Below, in pieces: positions 46,654 to 56,293 of a stretch of DNA of 64,000 nt; the stretch's first letter is position 1; the number at the start of each line of letters is the position of its first letter. The translations under genes and the position numbers were made by a program. Origin of the DNA: UTCFX2 sp002050125 (lineage in GTDB: Bacteria > Chloroflexota > Anaerolineae > Anaerolineales > UBA4823); the NCBI GenBank assembly GCA_027494035.1, contig JAOSJQ010000001.1, positions 2,418,001 to 2,482,000 of the forward strand. The letters run 5' to 3'. Under the pieces are notes generated by a model. That model saw only the letters and a program-made list of their open reading frames with translations, did no database searches and had not been told where the DNA came from.

Positions 46654-49157
46654 AAAAGGCTTTGGCGCTGCTGCGCTTCCCTTACCTGCCGCTCTGGACG
46701 GCGGCGCTCTTGCTGCTGGCGCCGGTTTATCTGGCGGGCAAAGCCATTTTTTGGGGGACGCCCCTGCTACAATTTGCGCCGTGGTGGTCTTTCGCCTGGG
46801 AAACGCTGTTTGCCGGGCGGCTGCCGCTCTGGAACCCCCAGGTGGGCATGGGCGCGCCGCTGTTGGCGAACTATCAGTCAGGGCTGTTGTACCCGCCTTA
46901 TTGGATTTACGGCTTGCTTTACGCACTGGGCGGACCGCGTCTGCTCGCCTGGGGGATGGCGCCGCTCGCCGCGCTGCATCTCGCCTGGTCGGGGTTAGGG
47001 ATGGCTTTGCTGGTTCGCCGGCTGGGGTTGAACGCCGCCGCTCAGGCGGTGAGCGGGCTGGCGTTTGGTTTATCGGGCTATCTGGTCGCGCGGCTGGGCT
47101 TCCTGAGCATCAACGCGGCGGCGTCCTGGCTGCCGTGGCTGCTGCTGTGCCTCACGCCGCTCGCGGGTCAGCCGCTTCCGGAGCGCAAGCGTTTTCCAGC
47201 GCTGGCTGGCTGCGCGGCGCTGCTGCTGTTAGCCGGGCACGCCCAAACCGCCTGGTATATCCTGCTGCTGGGCGGCGTGTGGGGCGTTTTTTGGGCGTGG
47301 AACAACGCCAGCGCAGTTCAAACCCTCGGCAGCGGGAACCGGTGCGGGTGGCGCTTGCGCCTGGCGCAGACCGCGCGCCTCGGAGCGTTCTACGGGCTGG
47401 CGCTGCTCCTGGCGGTTGGCGTCGCGGCAGCGCAGTTGCTGCCCACGGCGGAGTACCTGGTTCAATCGCAGCGCGCGGCGGCGGTCGAGTACGACTACGC
47501 CCTCAACTATTCCTTCTGGCACTGGCACCTGCTCACCCTGCTGGCGCCGGGGTTGTTTGGCAGCCCCGCCAGCGGCGATTATTGGGGCTATGCCAACGTC
47601 TGGGAGGACGCGGTCTACGTTGGGCTGCTGCCGCTGCTGCTGGCGGTCGGCGCCGCGCTGAGCAGTTTGCGCCGCAAACCGGCGCGCCCGCAGCGGACGC
47701 TGATCTGGTTTTCCCTGGCGCTCTTCGGCGTCTCGTTGCTGCTTGCGTTGGGGAAGTTCACCCCGCTCTACCCCTGGCTTTACCGCAACGTCCCGACGTT
47801 CGATATGTTTCAGGCGCCGGCGCGCTGGATGCTCTGGGGCGTTTTCAGCCTGGCGCTCCTGGCTGGACTGGGCGCGGACGGCTGGCGCCGCCCGCGCGGT
47901 TGGGGCTTGTACTGGACGCGCCTGGGCACGCTGGGCGCCGCGGCGGTTTCGCTCGGGGCAGGGTTAGCCTGGGTCTATTTGGGAGAGATCAGCCCCAGCT
48001 TTATCCGCGCAACCGCCATCCTGGGCGTTTTGGGGGTGGGCGCCGGCGTTTTGAGCCTGAGCGCCCCGCCGCGCGCCGAAACGGATGATGCGGCGTTGGC
48101 TGCCGACCCGTCAAAACCCGCCTCCCAACCGGCGGGCAAACCCCGCCAGCGCAGCCGTCTGCTCCAGCTTGCGCCTCCGGCGGAGCAGCCTCGCCCGCCC
48201 GGCAAACCCTACGTCTTGAGCCGCTGGCAGTGGGCGGTGGCGCTGTTCGTGGCAGCCGACCTGCTGATCGCCGGCGTAGGCTTGAACCCAGGCGAAACGC
48301 TGGATTTGTACGCCCCGTCGCCGGCTGCCGAGACGGTTCGGGCGCAGCTTGGGGCGCGGCGGCTGTACTTCCCCCCGCGCCAGGAGGAACGGTTAAAGTA
48401 CGTGCGTTTTATGCGTTTTGAGACGTTCGACCCAGGCGAAGACTGGCTGAACCTGCGGCGGGTGATACTGCCCAACACGAACCTGCTGGACGGCGTTTCA
48501 ACCGTGAATAACTTCGACCCGTTCGTGCCGGGGCGCTTTGCGGATTGGCTCGTCATGCTAGAGCAGGCTGCGCCGCCGGCTGAGGCGCGCATGTTGGATC
48601 TGATGAACGTTGGCGCGGTCGTCGAACTGAACCGCCGCGCGCCGAGCGGGGTGCGCCTGCGCGCCATGCAGGGCGATTGGGCGTGGTTTGTGCCGTGCGC
48701 CGTCCGCGCCGCTTCCCCCGCCGAGGCGCGCGCCCGCGCCCTGAGCGGCGAAACCGACTTTCGCGCGCAGGTGGTTATCGAGGATTGGGGCGACGCGCAA
48801 GAGGGCTTCTGCGCCGCGGCGGAACCCGCTGGTGAAGCGGCTGGCGCGCCGATCGGGCGCATCGAACGCCTGGCGCAGTACCCCGGGCGCGCTGAATTCG
48901 ATCTGGACGTGACCGCGTCGGGCTGGCTGGTGATCTCGCAGGTCTGGTATCCGGGCTGGAGCGCGGTCATAGATGGCAAAGCTGCCCCGGTTGTGAGGGC
49001 GAATTATCTATTTCAGGCGCTGCGGGTTCTGCCTGGGCAGCGCCGCCTGAAATTGACCTATCGCCCCGGTTCGTTTTATTGGGGCGTAGCGTTCAGCCTG
49101 GCTGCGCTGGGGCTGCTGGCGGCGCTCTGGCGGCGTTTGCGGGGCGCGCATGGATAA
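46650..49157 (+). CDS. YfhO-like large polytopic membrane protein (type B')
   Basis: An 835-residue protein with about twelve helices and a C-terminal extracytoplasmic domain plus final helix. Motifs are WGTPLLQFAPWWSFAWE and PLWNPQVGMGAPLLANYQSG, typical of YfhO-like GT-C proteins. The C-terminal ISQVWYPGWSAVIDG matches the Y-P-G-W block of 42768-44972. ATG 46650 is preferred because MKKALALLRFPYLPLW starts with a natural signal anchor and overlaps the previous stop (ATGA). A hydrophilic insert at about 475-530 (AETDDAALAADPSKPAS) is unusual. Confidence 0.78.
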   Translation: MKKALALLRFPYLPLWTAALLLLAPVYLAGKAIFWGTPLLQFAPWWSFAWETLFAGRLPLWNPQVGMGAPLLANYQSGLLYPPYWIYGLLYALGGPRLLAWGMAPLAALHLAWSGLGMALLVRRLGLNAAAQAVSGLAFGLSGYLVARLGFLSINAAASWLPWLLLCLTPLAGQPLPERKRFPALAGCAALLLLAGHAQTAWYILLLGGVWGVFWAWNNASAVQTLGSGNRCGWRLRLAQTARLGAFYGLALLLAVGVAAAQLLPTAEYLVQSQRAAAVEYDYALNYSFWHWHLLTLLAPGLFGSPASGDYWGYANVWEDAVYVGLLPLLLAVGAALSSLRRKPARPQRTLIWFSLALFGVSLLLALGKFTPLYPWLYRNVPTFDMFQAPARWMLWGVFSLALLAGLGADGWRRPRGWGLYWTRLGTLGAAAVSLGAGLAWVYLGEISPSFIRATAILGVLGVGAGVLSLSAPPRAETDDAALAADPSKPASQPAGKPRQRSRLLQLAPPAEQPRPPGKPYVLSRWQWAVALFVAADLLIAGVGLNPGETLDLYAPSPAAETVRAQLGARRLYFPPRQEERLKYVRFMRFETFDPGEDWLNLRRVILPNTNLLDGVSTVNNFDPFVPGRFADWLVMLEQAAPPAEARMLDLMNVGAVVELNRRAPSGVRLRAMQGDWAWFVPCAVRAASPAEARARALSGETDFRAQVVIEDWGDAQEGFCAAAEPAGEAAGAPIGRIERLAQYPGRAEFDLDVTASGWLVISQVWYPGWSAVIDGKAAPVVRANYLFQALRVLPGQRRLKLTYRPGSFYWGVAFSLAALGLLAALWRRLRGAHG

Positions 49158-50244
49158 CTGGCGGACGCGGCTGGGTCCGGCGCTGGTCGTGCTGTTAATC
49201 GCCGCGCTGCTGACCGGGGTCGTCATCTGGCGGGCGGGCGGCGACGCTTTGGCGCTGGCGCGCCTCGGCACGCAGTTTTCCGAGGGCGACCCGCAGGGGA
49301 CGGAAGGCTACGACGGGCAGTTCGTGTATTATATTGCGCTGGACCCGCGCCCCGCCCCCGTCGCGGCGCGGCTGGATTCGCCTGCCTATCGCTATCAACG
49401 CATCCTGCTGCCGCTGCTGGCGCGCCTGCTCGCGTTCCGCCAGCCGGCGGCGATCCCCTGGGCGCTGGCTGGCATCGGCGTCCTCTCACTTGCGTTGGGA
49501 ACCTGGGCGGTCAGCGAGCTGCTGAGCGGCTGGAAGGTCAGCCGCTGGTACGCGCTGGTCTATGGATTCTGGGCGGGCTTCCTGCTGGCGGTGATCGTCG
49601 ACCTGCCCGAACCGTTGGCGTACGGTTTGATAACGGGGGGCTTGCTGGCGCTGGAACGGCGGCGCAAATGGCTGGGTTGGCTGCTGTTGAGCCTGGCGCT
49701 CTTCGCCAAGGAAGTGAGCGTGGTGTTCGTGCTGGCGCTGTTGGCGGCGTACCTGGCGGAGAAGAACTGGCGCGACGCGGCGCGCCTGGCGTTGATCGCC
49801 GGGCTGCCGTTCTTGCTCTTCCAGGGCTGGCTGTGGCTGACGTTTGGGCAGCCCGGGCTGGCGTCCGGCGGCGCGATGGCAACCCCGTTCGAGTTGCTGC
49901 CGTTTGCGGGGCTGCTCAAAATCGGCAGGTACAGCCTCGTCTATTTGGCGGCGATGCTGGTGGTGTTCGGACCCGCGGTGATCTTGCCCTCGCTCTGGGG
50001 GGTCTGGACATCGGGGCGTTTCTGGCTTTCCGGCGAGCGCAACGTCATCGTCGCCAGCCTGTTGCTAAACGCGCTGGTGATTTTCTTCATCCCGTTTTCC
50101 ACGTTTCGCGAGACAGGCGGGATTCTGCGGTTTGCCTCCGGCTTGGTGCTGGCGACGCTGCTGTTTGCCGGGCGTTATCATCAGCGCCGCGTTTTGAACT
50201 ACAGCGTTTTCTGGATAGTACTTAATGTGTTTCTATTAAAATAA
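49150..50244 (+). CDS. Polytopic membrane protein, GT-C-like, family unknown
   Basis: A 364-residue protein with eight to nine helices. The first extracytoplasmic loop contains EGYDGQFVYYIALDPRP, an Asp- and Tyr-rich motif seen in a group of uncharacterised bacterial membrane proteins likened to GT-C transferases. It overlaps the previous gene by 8 bases and closes the five-gene block. The C-terminus is short (VFWIVLNVFLLK). Function is inferred only from fold and context. Confidence 0.68.
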   Translation: MDNWRTRLGPALVVLLIAALLTGVVIWRAGGDALALARLGTQFSEGDPQGTEGYDGQFVYYIALDPRPAPVAARLDSPAYRYQRILLPLLARLLAFRQPAAIPWALAGIGVLSLALGTWAVSELLSGWKVSRWYALVYGFWAGFLLAVIVDLPEPLAYGLITGGLLALERRRKWLGWLLLSLALFAKEVSVVFVLALLAAYLAEKNWRDAARLALIAGLPFLLFQGWLWLTFGQPGLASGGAMATPFELLPFAGLLKIGRYSLVYLAAMLVVFGPAVILPSLWGVWTSGRFWLSGERNVIVASLLLNALVIFFIPFSTFRETGGILRFASGLVLATLLFAGRYHQRRVLNYSVFWIVLNVFLLK

Positions 50245-50313
50245 GCGCCAGATCGCGGCTACAATACTTTTTGTGAATTTAGCTGGCGTTTGCCGATTTT
50301 ACATGGAGGAATT

Positions 50314-51337
50314 ATGACGGAAGTTCAGGATTTTGCCGCGCAGGTAATCCAAAACATCGAGAAAGTGATCATCGGCAAGCGCGAGACGGTTGAACAGGCG
50401 GTGATCGCCTTGCTTTGCCAGGGGCATCTCCTGATCGAAGACGTGCCGGGCGTGGGGAAGACCATGCTGGCGCGCAGCCTGGCGCGTTCGCTGGGCTGTT
50501 CGTTCAGCCGCATTCAATTCACCCCCGACATGCTCCCCAGCGACGTCACCGGGGTTTCGATCTACAACCAGGTGACGCGCGAGTTCGAGTTCCGCCCGGG
50601 TCCGGTAATGGCGCAGATCGTGCTGGCGGACGAGATCAACCGCGCCACGCCCAAAACCCAGGCGGCGCTGTTGGAAGCGATGGAGGAGCGCACCACCACC
50701 GTGGACGGCGTGACGCGCGAACTGCCCCGCCCGTTCATGGTTCTGGCGACCCAAAACCCGATCGAATATGAAGGCACCTTCCCGCTGCCGGAAGCCCAGT
50801 TGGGACCGCTTCCTGATGCGCATCCGCCTCGGTTATCCGATCGCCAGCGACGAAGTGCGCGTGCTGGAGCGCCAGCAATTGCGCCACCCCTTCGAAGAAC
50901 TCGAACAGGTGGTCTCGGCGGCGGAACTGTTGCAGGCGCAGTCCGAGGTGAAGCGCGTCTTTGCTGCGCCGGCGCTGAAACGCTACATCGTCGAGATTAC
51001 GCACCAGACGCGCGAGCACCCGGAGGTCTACCTGGGCGCCAGCCCGCGCGGCAGCCTGGCGCTCTATCGCAGCGCGCAGGCGAAAGCCGCCATGCAGGGG
51101 CGCGCGTACATTTTGCCGGACGACATCAAGTCGTTGGCGGCGGCAACGCTGGCGCACCGGGTCATCCTCGGTCCGGGGGCGCGCCTGCGCGACCTGGACG
51201 CCGAGCAGATCGTGGAAGAGGTGCTGCACAACGTGCCCGTCCCGGGCGGCGACCCGCTGGCGCGCGCCTTCGAGCCGCAATCCGCAGACGCGGTGGAAAT
51301 TGGCGGTGGACCGCTTTCGGACGAGGGAGATGAATGA
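50314..51337 (+). CDS. MoxR-family AAA+ ATPase, one frameshift
   Basis: ATG 50314 follows GGAGGAATT. The AAA+ domain has Walker A DVPGVGKTML, Walker B VLADEINRATPKTQAALLEA and the sensor region LATQNPIEYEGTFPLPEAQL. An extra G in 50812-50814 breaks it; removing it gives EAQLDRFLMRIRLGYP, exactly the family motif. The corrected gene has 341 codons. MoxR ATPases act as chaperones that mature enzyme complexes and usually pair with DUF58 and VWA proteins; a DUF58 gene overlaps its stop. Confidence 0.9.
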
Positions 51338-52608
51338 CGCGTCCGCTTAGGATCGTCTTGATCCTGTTGGCTGCCAGCCTGATCGCGGGGGCGCTGACCG
51401 GCGTCTCGCTCTACTACCGCCTGAGCTACTTATGGGGCGGTTTATTGTTGATCAGTTGGGTGATGGCGAAGCTCTCGCTGCGCGGCGTAACTGTGCGCCG
51501 CAGCGCGCGCAGCTTGCGCTCGCAGGTCGGTCAGGTTTTCGAAGAGCGCTTCGAGGTGCACAACCATAGCCGCTGGACCTGCTTTTGGATCGAAGTGCGC
51601 GACCATTCGCCCCTCCCCGGCTCCGCCGGCTCGCACGTGTTGACCATGATCAACGCGCGCGAGGGGCGCACCTATCTCTCGCGGACGCGCCTGGTCGAGC
51701 GCGGCGTGTTCCCGCTGGGTCCCACCGAACTGGTCTCGGGCGACCTGTTTGGCTTGTTCCCATCAAAGGTCGCGTTTCCCAGCGAGGAAGCGGTGCTGGT
51801 TTATCCGCTGATGGTGGATGTCCACAGCTTCCCCAACCCTCCGGGTCTGCTGCCCGGGGGCGAGGCGCTGCGCCGCAAGACTGCGCAGATCACCTCGAAC
51901 GCGGCTGGCGTCCGCGAGTACGCTCCTGGCGACCCGCTCAACCGCATTCACTGGGTCAGCACCGCCCGCAGAGACCGCCTGATGGTGAAAGAATTCGAAC
52001 TGGACCCGCTGGCGGACGTGTGGCTCTTTCTCGACGCAGCCCGCACCGTACACGCCGCCCAGCCGTACGAGCGCCCCAAGCTCGACATCCGCGATTTCTG
52101 GCGCAAGAAATACGAATTCAAGCTGCCACCGTCCACGCTGGAGTACAGCGTGACGATCGCCGCCTCGCTGGCGCGCTATTACTTGCGGCGCGGCCGCGCA
52201 GTCGGGATGGTGACCGCCGGGCCGAACCTGCTCATCCTGCCCTCCGACCGGGGCGGGCGGCAGCTCAGCAAGATTCTCGAATCACTCGCGCTGATCCGCG
52301 CGGAAAGCACGCTGCCACTGCCGGCGCTGATCGAAGCCCAGGCAAGCCACATGCCGCGCGGCAGCACGGCGGTGCTGATCACACCGAGTGCGGCGGATAG
52401 CGTCTATCAGACCGCCGATCTGCTCACCCGGCGCGGGATGCGCCCGGTGGTGGTGCTGCTCGACGGCGCGACTTTTGGGGGGTATTTCAGCGTCCAATCC
52501 GTTGAAAGCCAGTTGAGCGCCTTGCGGATCCCCAACTGCCGGGTGGTCGAAGGGAGCGACTTGACGCTGGCTTTATCTTCGATTGTCAACCGGCTTCAGT
52601 TCGGCTGA
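51334..52608 (+). CDS. DUF58-domain membrane protein
   Basis: A 424-residue protein with two N-terminal membrane helices (about 5-45). A beta-rich region follows (RSARSLRSQVGQVFEERFEV). The DUF58 core is REYAPGDPLNRIHWVSTARR followed by LMVKEFE. A VWA-like fold comes after. DUF58 proteins work with MoxR ATPases, often in envelope processes. It is coupled to the MoxR gene by ATGA. The last 13 bases overlap the end of the convergent XRE gene. Confidence 0.88.
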   Translation: MTRPLRIVLILLAASLIAGALTGVSLYYRLSYLWGGLLLISWVMAKLSLRGVTVRRSARSLRSQVGQVFEERFEVHNHSRWTCFWIEVRDHSPLPGSAGSHVLTMINAREGRTYLSRTRLVERGVFPLGPTELVSGDLFGLFPSKVAFPSEEAVLVYPLMVDVHSFPNPPGLLPGGEALRRKTAQITSNAAGVREYAPGDPLNRIHWVSTARRDRLMVKEFELDPLADVWLFLDAARTVHAAQPYERPKLDIRDFWRKKYEFKLPPSTLEYSVTIAASLARYYLRRGRAVGMVTAGPNLLILPSDRGGRQLSKILESLALIRAESTLPLPALIEAQASHMPRGSTAVLITPSAADSVYQTADLLTRRGMRPVVVLLDGATFGGYFSVQSVESQLSALRIPNCRVVEGSDLTLALSSIVNRLQFG

Positions 52609-53120
52609 TCTGGGGGCGCCTCGCTCAAACCCAGCCGTTCGGCTGCTGCGCGCAGCGCCCGCCGGGCGGTTAGAACCTGCTCGCGCTGGCTGTCGTCCAA
52701 ACTCGACTGGTCGAAGCGCTCCAGCCGGGCAGCCCAGGCGTTCAGGGCGCGGGCGATCCGGTTACGGTGCGCCCGGTCTTCGCTGACGGCTTCGATCCAC
52801 GCTAGATCGTTCGCCAGCAAAGCTAACTCCACTTCGGCTTGGGTGTACGCCAAAGCGGTAGGGGGAAGGCGCTCGGCTTTTGCCTGCGGGTAGGTGGTCG
52901 CTTCCACCAGCGCGTGCGGCTCGATCTTGAACAAGCCAGCCAGCAAAATGACCGTGCGCTCGCTCGGGATCGAGAGGTCCATCTCGATGTGCGATACCGC
53001 CACGCGCGAGATCGCCAGGCGGCTCGCCAGGGCTTGCTGCGTCCAGCCGCGTTCGGCTCTCAGGCGCGCAATCCGTTTGCCGATGGTTTCCGGCGCGGGC
53101 TGGTGTGTAAAATCTGGCAT
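52596..53120 (-). CDS. XRE-family transcriptional regulator
   Basis: A 174-residue protein. The N-terminal HTH_3 domain (about residues 12-68) reads IGKRIARLRAERGWTQQALA and continues with SRVAVSHIEMDLSIPSERT. The C-terminal 100 residues are helical and rich in Arg/Ala, without a known ligand domain. It is convergent with the DUF58 gene and overlaps its 3' end by 13 bases. The target operon is unknown; the divergent gmd gene 165 bases away is a candidate. Confidence 0.85.
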   Translation of the reverse strand: MPDFTHQPAPETIGKRIARLRAERGWTQQALASRLAISRVAVSHIEMDLSIPSERTVILLAGLFKIEPHALVEATTYPQAKAERLPPTALAYTQAEVELALLANDLAWIEAVSEDRAHRNRIARALNAWAARLERFDQSSLDDSQREQVLTARRALRAAAERLGLSEAPPDQPN

Positions 53121-53285
53121 CGTCCTCTTTCCGAGACTAATATATCGTATTTCGACTTATTTTGACAGGCGCTCGCGCGTTTCAGAGACGGTTTTCTCAT
53201 TTCCAAGCCTGCTAAGTGGCTTAGCAGACAAAACGCCCCGCATCGTTTATCCTGGCTTTCTAAATCATATGAAGGGAAAAGATAA

Positions 53286-54251
53286 ATGGCAGCTAAACGC
53301 GCCTTGATCACCGGTATCACCGGGCAGGACGGCTCCTATCTGGCGGAGTTCCTGCTCGAACAGGGTTATGAAGTCATCGGGATGATTCGGCGTTCGAGCA
53401 CGGTCAATTTCGAGCGCATCCACCACATTCAAGACCGGCTCACGCTGGTCTCGGGCGATTTACTCGACCAGGCGTCGATGATCGACCTGATCAATGCCCA
53501 CCGCCCGCACGAGGTGTACAACCTGGCGGCGCAATCCTTTGTGCAAACCTCCTGGTCGCAGCCGGTCTTCACCGGCGAGGTCACCGCGCTGGGGGTGACG
53601 CGCCTGCTCGACGCGGTGCGGCTGGTCGATCCGGACATCCGGTTTTATCAAGCCAGCTCCAGCGAGATGTTTGGCAAGGTACAGCAGATCCCGCAAAACG
53701 AAGAAACCTCGTTTTATCCGCGCAGCCCCTACGGCGTGGCAAAGGTGTACGGTCACTGGATCACCGTGAACTACCGCGAGAGCTACAATCTCTTTGCCGC
53801 CTCGGGGATTGGCTTCAACCATGAAAGCCCGCGCCGCGGTCACGAGTTCGTCACGCGCAAGATCGCGCGTTATGCCGCGCGGATCAAGCTGGGCTTGGAG
53901 CGCCAGCTCCCGCTCGGCAACCTGGACGCCCAGCGCGACTGGGGCTATGCGCCCGATTACGTGCGCGGCATGTGGCTGATGCTCCAGCAGGACTCCCCGC
54001 AGGACTACGTGCTGGCAACCGGGCGCACCCACACCGTCGGGCGGTTTGCGGAACTGGCGTTTGCGGCGGTGGGGTTGAATTACCAGGATTATGTCGTCCA
54101 GGACGCGCGCTTTATGCGCCCGGCGGATGTGGATCTGCTGGTGGGCGACCCCGCAAAAGCCAAAAAGCAGCTCGGCTGGGAAGTGACCACCAGCTTCGAG
54201 GAACTGGTGCGCATCATGGTCGAGGCGGAATTGGCGTTGAACCAGGCTTAG
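53286..54251 (+). CDS. gmd: GDP-mannose 4,6-dehydratase
   Basis: A 321-residue extended short-chain dehydrogenase. The NAD(P) motif is GITGQDGSYLAEFLLEQGYE, followed by the Gmd signature RRSSTVNFERI. The catalytic Y-x-x-x-K is in SPYGVAKVYGHW, and GIGFNHESPRRGHEFVTRKI is the characteristic Gmd block. It makes GDP-4-keto-6-deoxymannose, the precursor of GDP-fucose, GDP-rhamnose or GDP-perosamine. It likely feeds the glycosylation genes in this window. It is shorter than E. coli Gmd but within the range of bacterial homologues. Confidence 0.92.
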   Translation: MAAKRALITGITGQDGSYLAEFLLEQGYEVIGMIRRSSTVNFERIHHIQDRLTLVSGDLLDQASMIDLINAHRPHEVYNLAAQSFVQTSWSQPVFTGEVTALGVTRLLDAVRLVDPDIRFYQASSSEMFGKVQQIPQNEETSFYPRSPYGVAKVYGHWITVNYRESYNLFAASGIGFNHESPRRGHEFVTRKIARYAARIKLGLERQLPLGNLDAQRDWGYAPDYVRGMWLMLQQDSPQDYVLATGRTHTVGRFAELAFAAVGLNYQDYVVQDARFMRPADVDLLVGDPAKAKKQLGWEVTTSFEELVRIMVEAELALNQA

Positions 54252-54270
54252 GCGCAGCCGTGTTATACAA

Positions 54271-54308
54271 AAACCCCCTGGAACATCAGACCTTCCAGGG
54301 GGTTTCTC
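54271..54308. terminator. Terminator between gmd and the HtrA gene
   Basis: AAACCCCCTGGAA and TTCCAGGGGGTTT form a perfect 13-bp stem around a 9-base loop. A-rich upstream and T-rich downstream flanks make it suitable for both convergent genes. Confidence 0.92.
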
Positions 54309-54335
54309 TGTCGATAAGAGGGTTCGCAAACCGGC

Positions 54336-56069
54336 TTACGGCAGGTTGAAGGCGGGGCGGGCGCCCAGGGTCAACTCGACCTCGATCTGCTTGCCGTCGC
54401 GCAGCACAGTCAGCGTGACTTTATCGCCCGGTTTGTAGTTGTCCAACAGCGCGCCGAGGTCTTCCATCGAATCGATCGCTTTCCCGTCGATGGCGACGAT
54501 CACGTCGCCGCCGATCATCACGGGCTGTCCGTTGATGGTGGTCGACTCGCCGCTGCCGAGCAGTCCAGCCTCGGCGGCGGGGCTGCCGCTGGCAACCTGT
54601 TCCACCAGCACGCCTTGCTGATCTTCGGGCAAGCCCATCGCCGCGGCAATCTGGGGAACCAGCCTGCCGGCGGTGATGCCGATCCACGGGCGGTTGCTCG
54701 GCTGTGCCTGGCTGGGACCCGGGATGTTCAGTTCGGGGGCTGCAGCAGCCTGCTGTTTCGGGCGGGCTTGCAGCGTGACGTCCACATTGGTCTCTTTGCC
54801 GCCGCGCAGCACGGTGAGGGTCACTTTCTGCCCCACGGTCGTGCTGTTGCTCAGGTACGAGATCAGGTCGTCCATCCCATTGACCGGTGTGCCATCGATG
54901 GCGATGATCACGTCTCCGCCGACTTCGATTTCCTGCCCGTCAACCGTCGCGGTTTGGTGGCTGGCTTTCAAACCGGCTTTCTCCGCCGGTCCGCCGGGGA
55001 TGATCTCGCCGACCAGCGCGCCGCGCTGCAGCGCGTCCAGTTTCAGCGCCTCAGCCACCGCCGGGGTCAGGGTCATCCCGGAGATGCCCAGGTAGGGGTG
55101 CTCATATCGCCCGTTCAAGATCAAGGAGGGCACGACCCTGGCGACCAGGGAGGAGGGGATCACAAAACCGACGCCCGAATTGGCGCCTGACGAGGATTCG
55201 ATCATATAGGTCACGCCGATCACCCGCCCCTGATCGTCCACCAGCGGTCCGCCCGAGTTGCCGGGGTTGATCGGCGCATCCGTCTGGATGACATCGGGGA
55301 TCGAAAAGCTCGGAGCGCCCATCGAAGACTTGCCGCCGGGGGTGGTGCGCCCGACCGCGCTGATGATGCCCACCGTCATGGTGCCGTTCAGCCCGTAGGG
55401 GTTCCCAATCGCTATGGCGATTTCGCCCACTTTGACCTCGTTCGAATCAGCCAATTGGATCGGCTGGAGGCGGCTGGCGTCCACGTCAACCTTAATCACC
55501 GCCAGGTCGCTGTCTGGATCGGTCCCAACCAGCTCCGCCGGATAGGTGGCGCCGTCGGAGAACGCGACTTCGATCTTCTCCGCGCCATCGACCACGTGGT
55601 TGTTCGTCACGATATGACCCTGATTGTCCCAAATAAACCCGGAACCTTGCGCCTGGGCGAAGGGCATTTGGTCTGGAGAGGGCATTTGACCCTCGCCTTC
55701 GCCAAACGGGTGCGTGAAGGAGCTTCCGGTTGCATGGGTGAGCACGCGAATATTCACGACCGATGGATTGACCGTCCCATAGATCTGCGCCAGCGCGCCC
55801 TCGTATGCCGAGAGCAGCCCCGCCGATTCGGCGGGCAGTTGGACCACCGGCGCGCCCGGAGTAGCCGTGGGCGCGGGCTGGAGCGGCTGGGTTTGAGCCG
55901 GTTCCTGCGCTGAAACCAGTTTCTGCGTAGAAGCCTGGTCCGCCAGCAACTCGCTCGCCTGACGCAGCACCCGGGCTGCCTGGTTCTGCACCGTTGAAAT
56001 CGGCGCCCCGCAGGCAGAAAGCAGAATTGCCGCCAGCGCCAGCATACTGATAAATGAAATCCGTTTCAT
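54336..56069 (-). CDS. HtrA/DegP-type serine protease, lipoprotein, two PDZ domains
   Basis: A 577-residue protein. ATG 56069 gives a lipoprotein signal (MLALAAILLSACGAP, lipobox LSAC). A Gln/Pro/Ala-rich spacer precedes the trypsin-like domain with the triad His (GHIVTNNHVVDG), Asp (DSDLAVIKVDVD) and Ser (NPGNSGGPLVDD). Two PDZ domains follow (about 345-455 and 475-575), each with an insert containing a VxGQ-IGGDVI pattern. It degrades or refolds damaged proteins at the cell surface. The kinase gene next to it on the same strand may control it. Confidence 0.92.
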   Translation of the reverse strand: MKRISFISMLALAAILLSACGAPISTVQNQAARVLRQASELLADQASTQKLVSAQEPAQTQPLQPAPTATPGAPVVQLPAESAGLLSAYEGALAQIYGTVNPSVVNIRVLTHATGSSFTHPFGEGEGQMPSPDQMPFAQAQGSGFIWDNQGHIVTNNHVVDGAEKIEVAFSDGATYPAELVGTDPDSDLAVIKVDVDASRLQPIQLADSNEVKVGEIAIAIGNPYGLNGTMTVGIISAVGRTTPGGKSSMGAPSFSIPDVIQTDAPINPGNSGGPLVDDQGRVIGVTYMIESSSGANSGVGFVIPSSLVARVVPSLILNGRYEHPYLGISGMTLTPAVAEALKLDALQRGALVGEIIPGGPAEKAGLKASHQTATVDGQEIEVGGDVIIAIDGTPVNGMDDLISYLSNSTTVGQKVTLTVLRGGKETNVDVTLQARPKQQAAAAPELNIPGPSQAQPSNRPWIGITAGRLVPQIAAAMGLPEDQQGVLVEQVASGSPAAEAGLLGSGESTTINGQPVMIGGDVIVAIDGKAIDSMEDLGALLDNYKPGDKVTLTVLRDGKQIEVELTLGARPAFNLP

Positions 56070-56293
56070 AATTGTTTCCTCTCGATTTGAGTGATGTTTG
56101 CTCTGTGAGATTTTCTGCCAGCCCGCTTTTCCTATCCAAGATTCAGCCGGCGCGCAGATTACCTCGCGCAAAAGGATATCCGATAACCGGCGGGTTGTCT
56201 TTATGGGCGGCTTGTCGCAACTTAAAGGCAACCTTAAGCCCGCCCGAACCCGCTGGGAGGCTTCAATCGCCCGAAGCATCGCAAAAATGAGCT

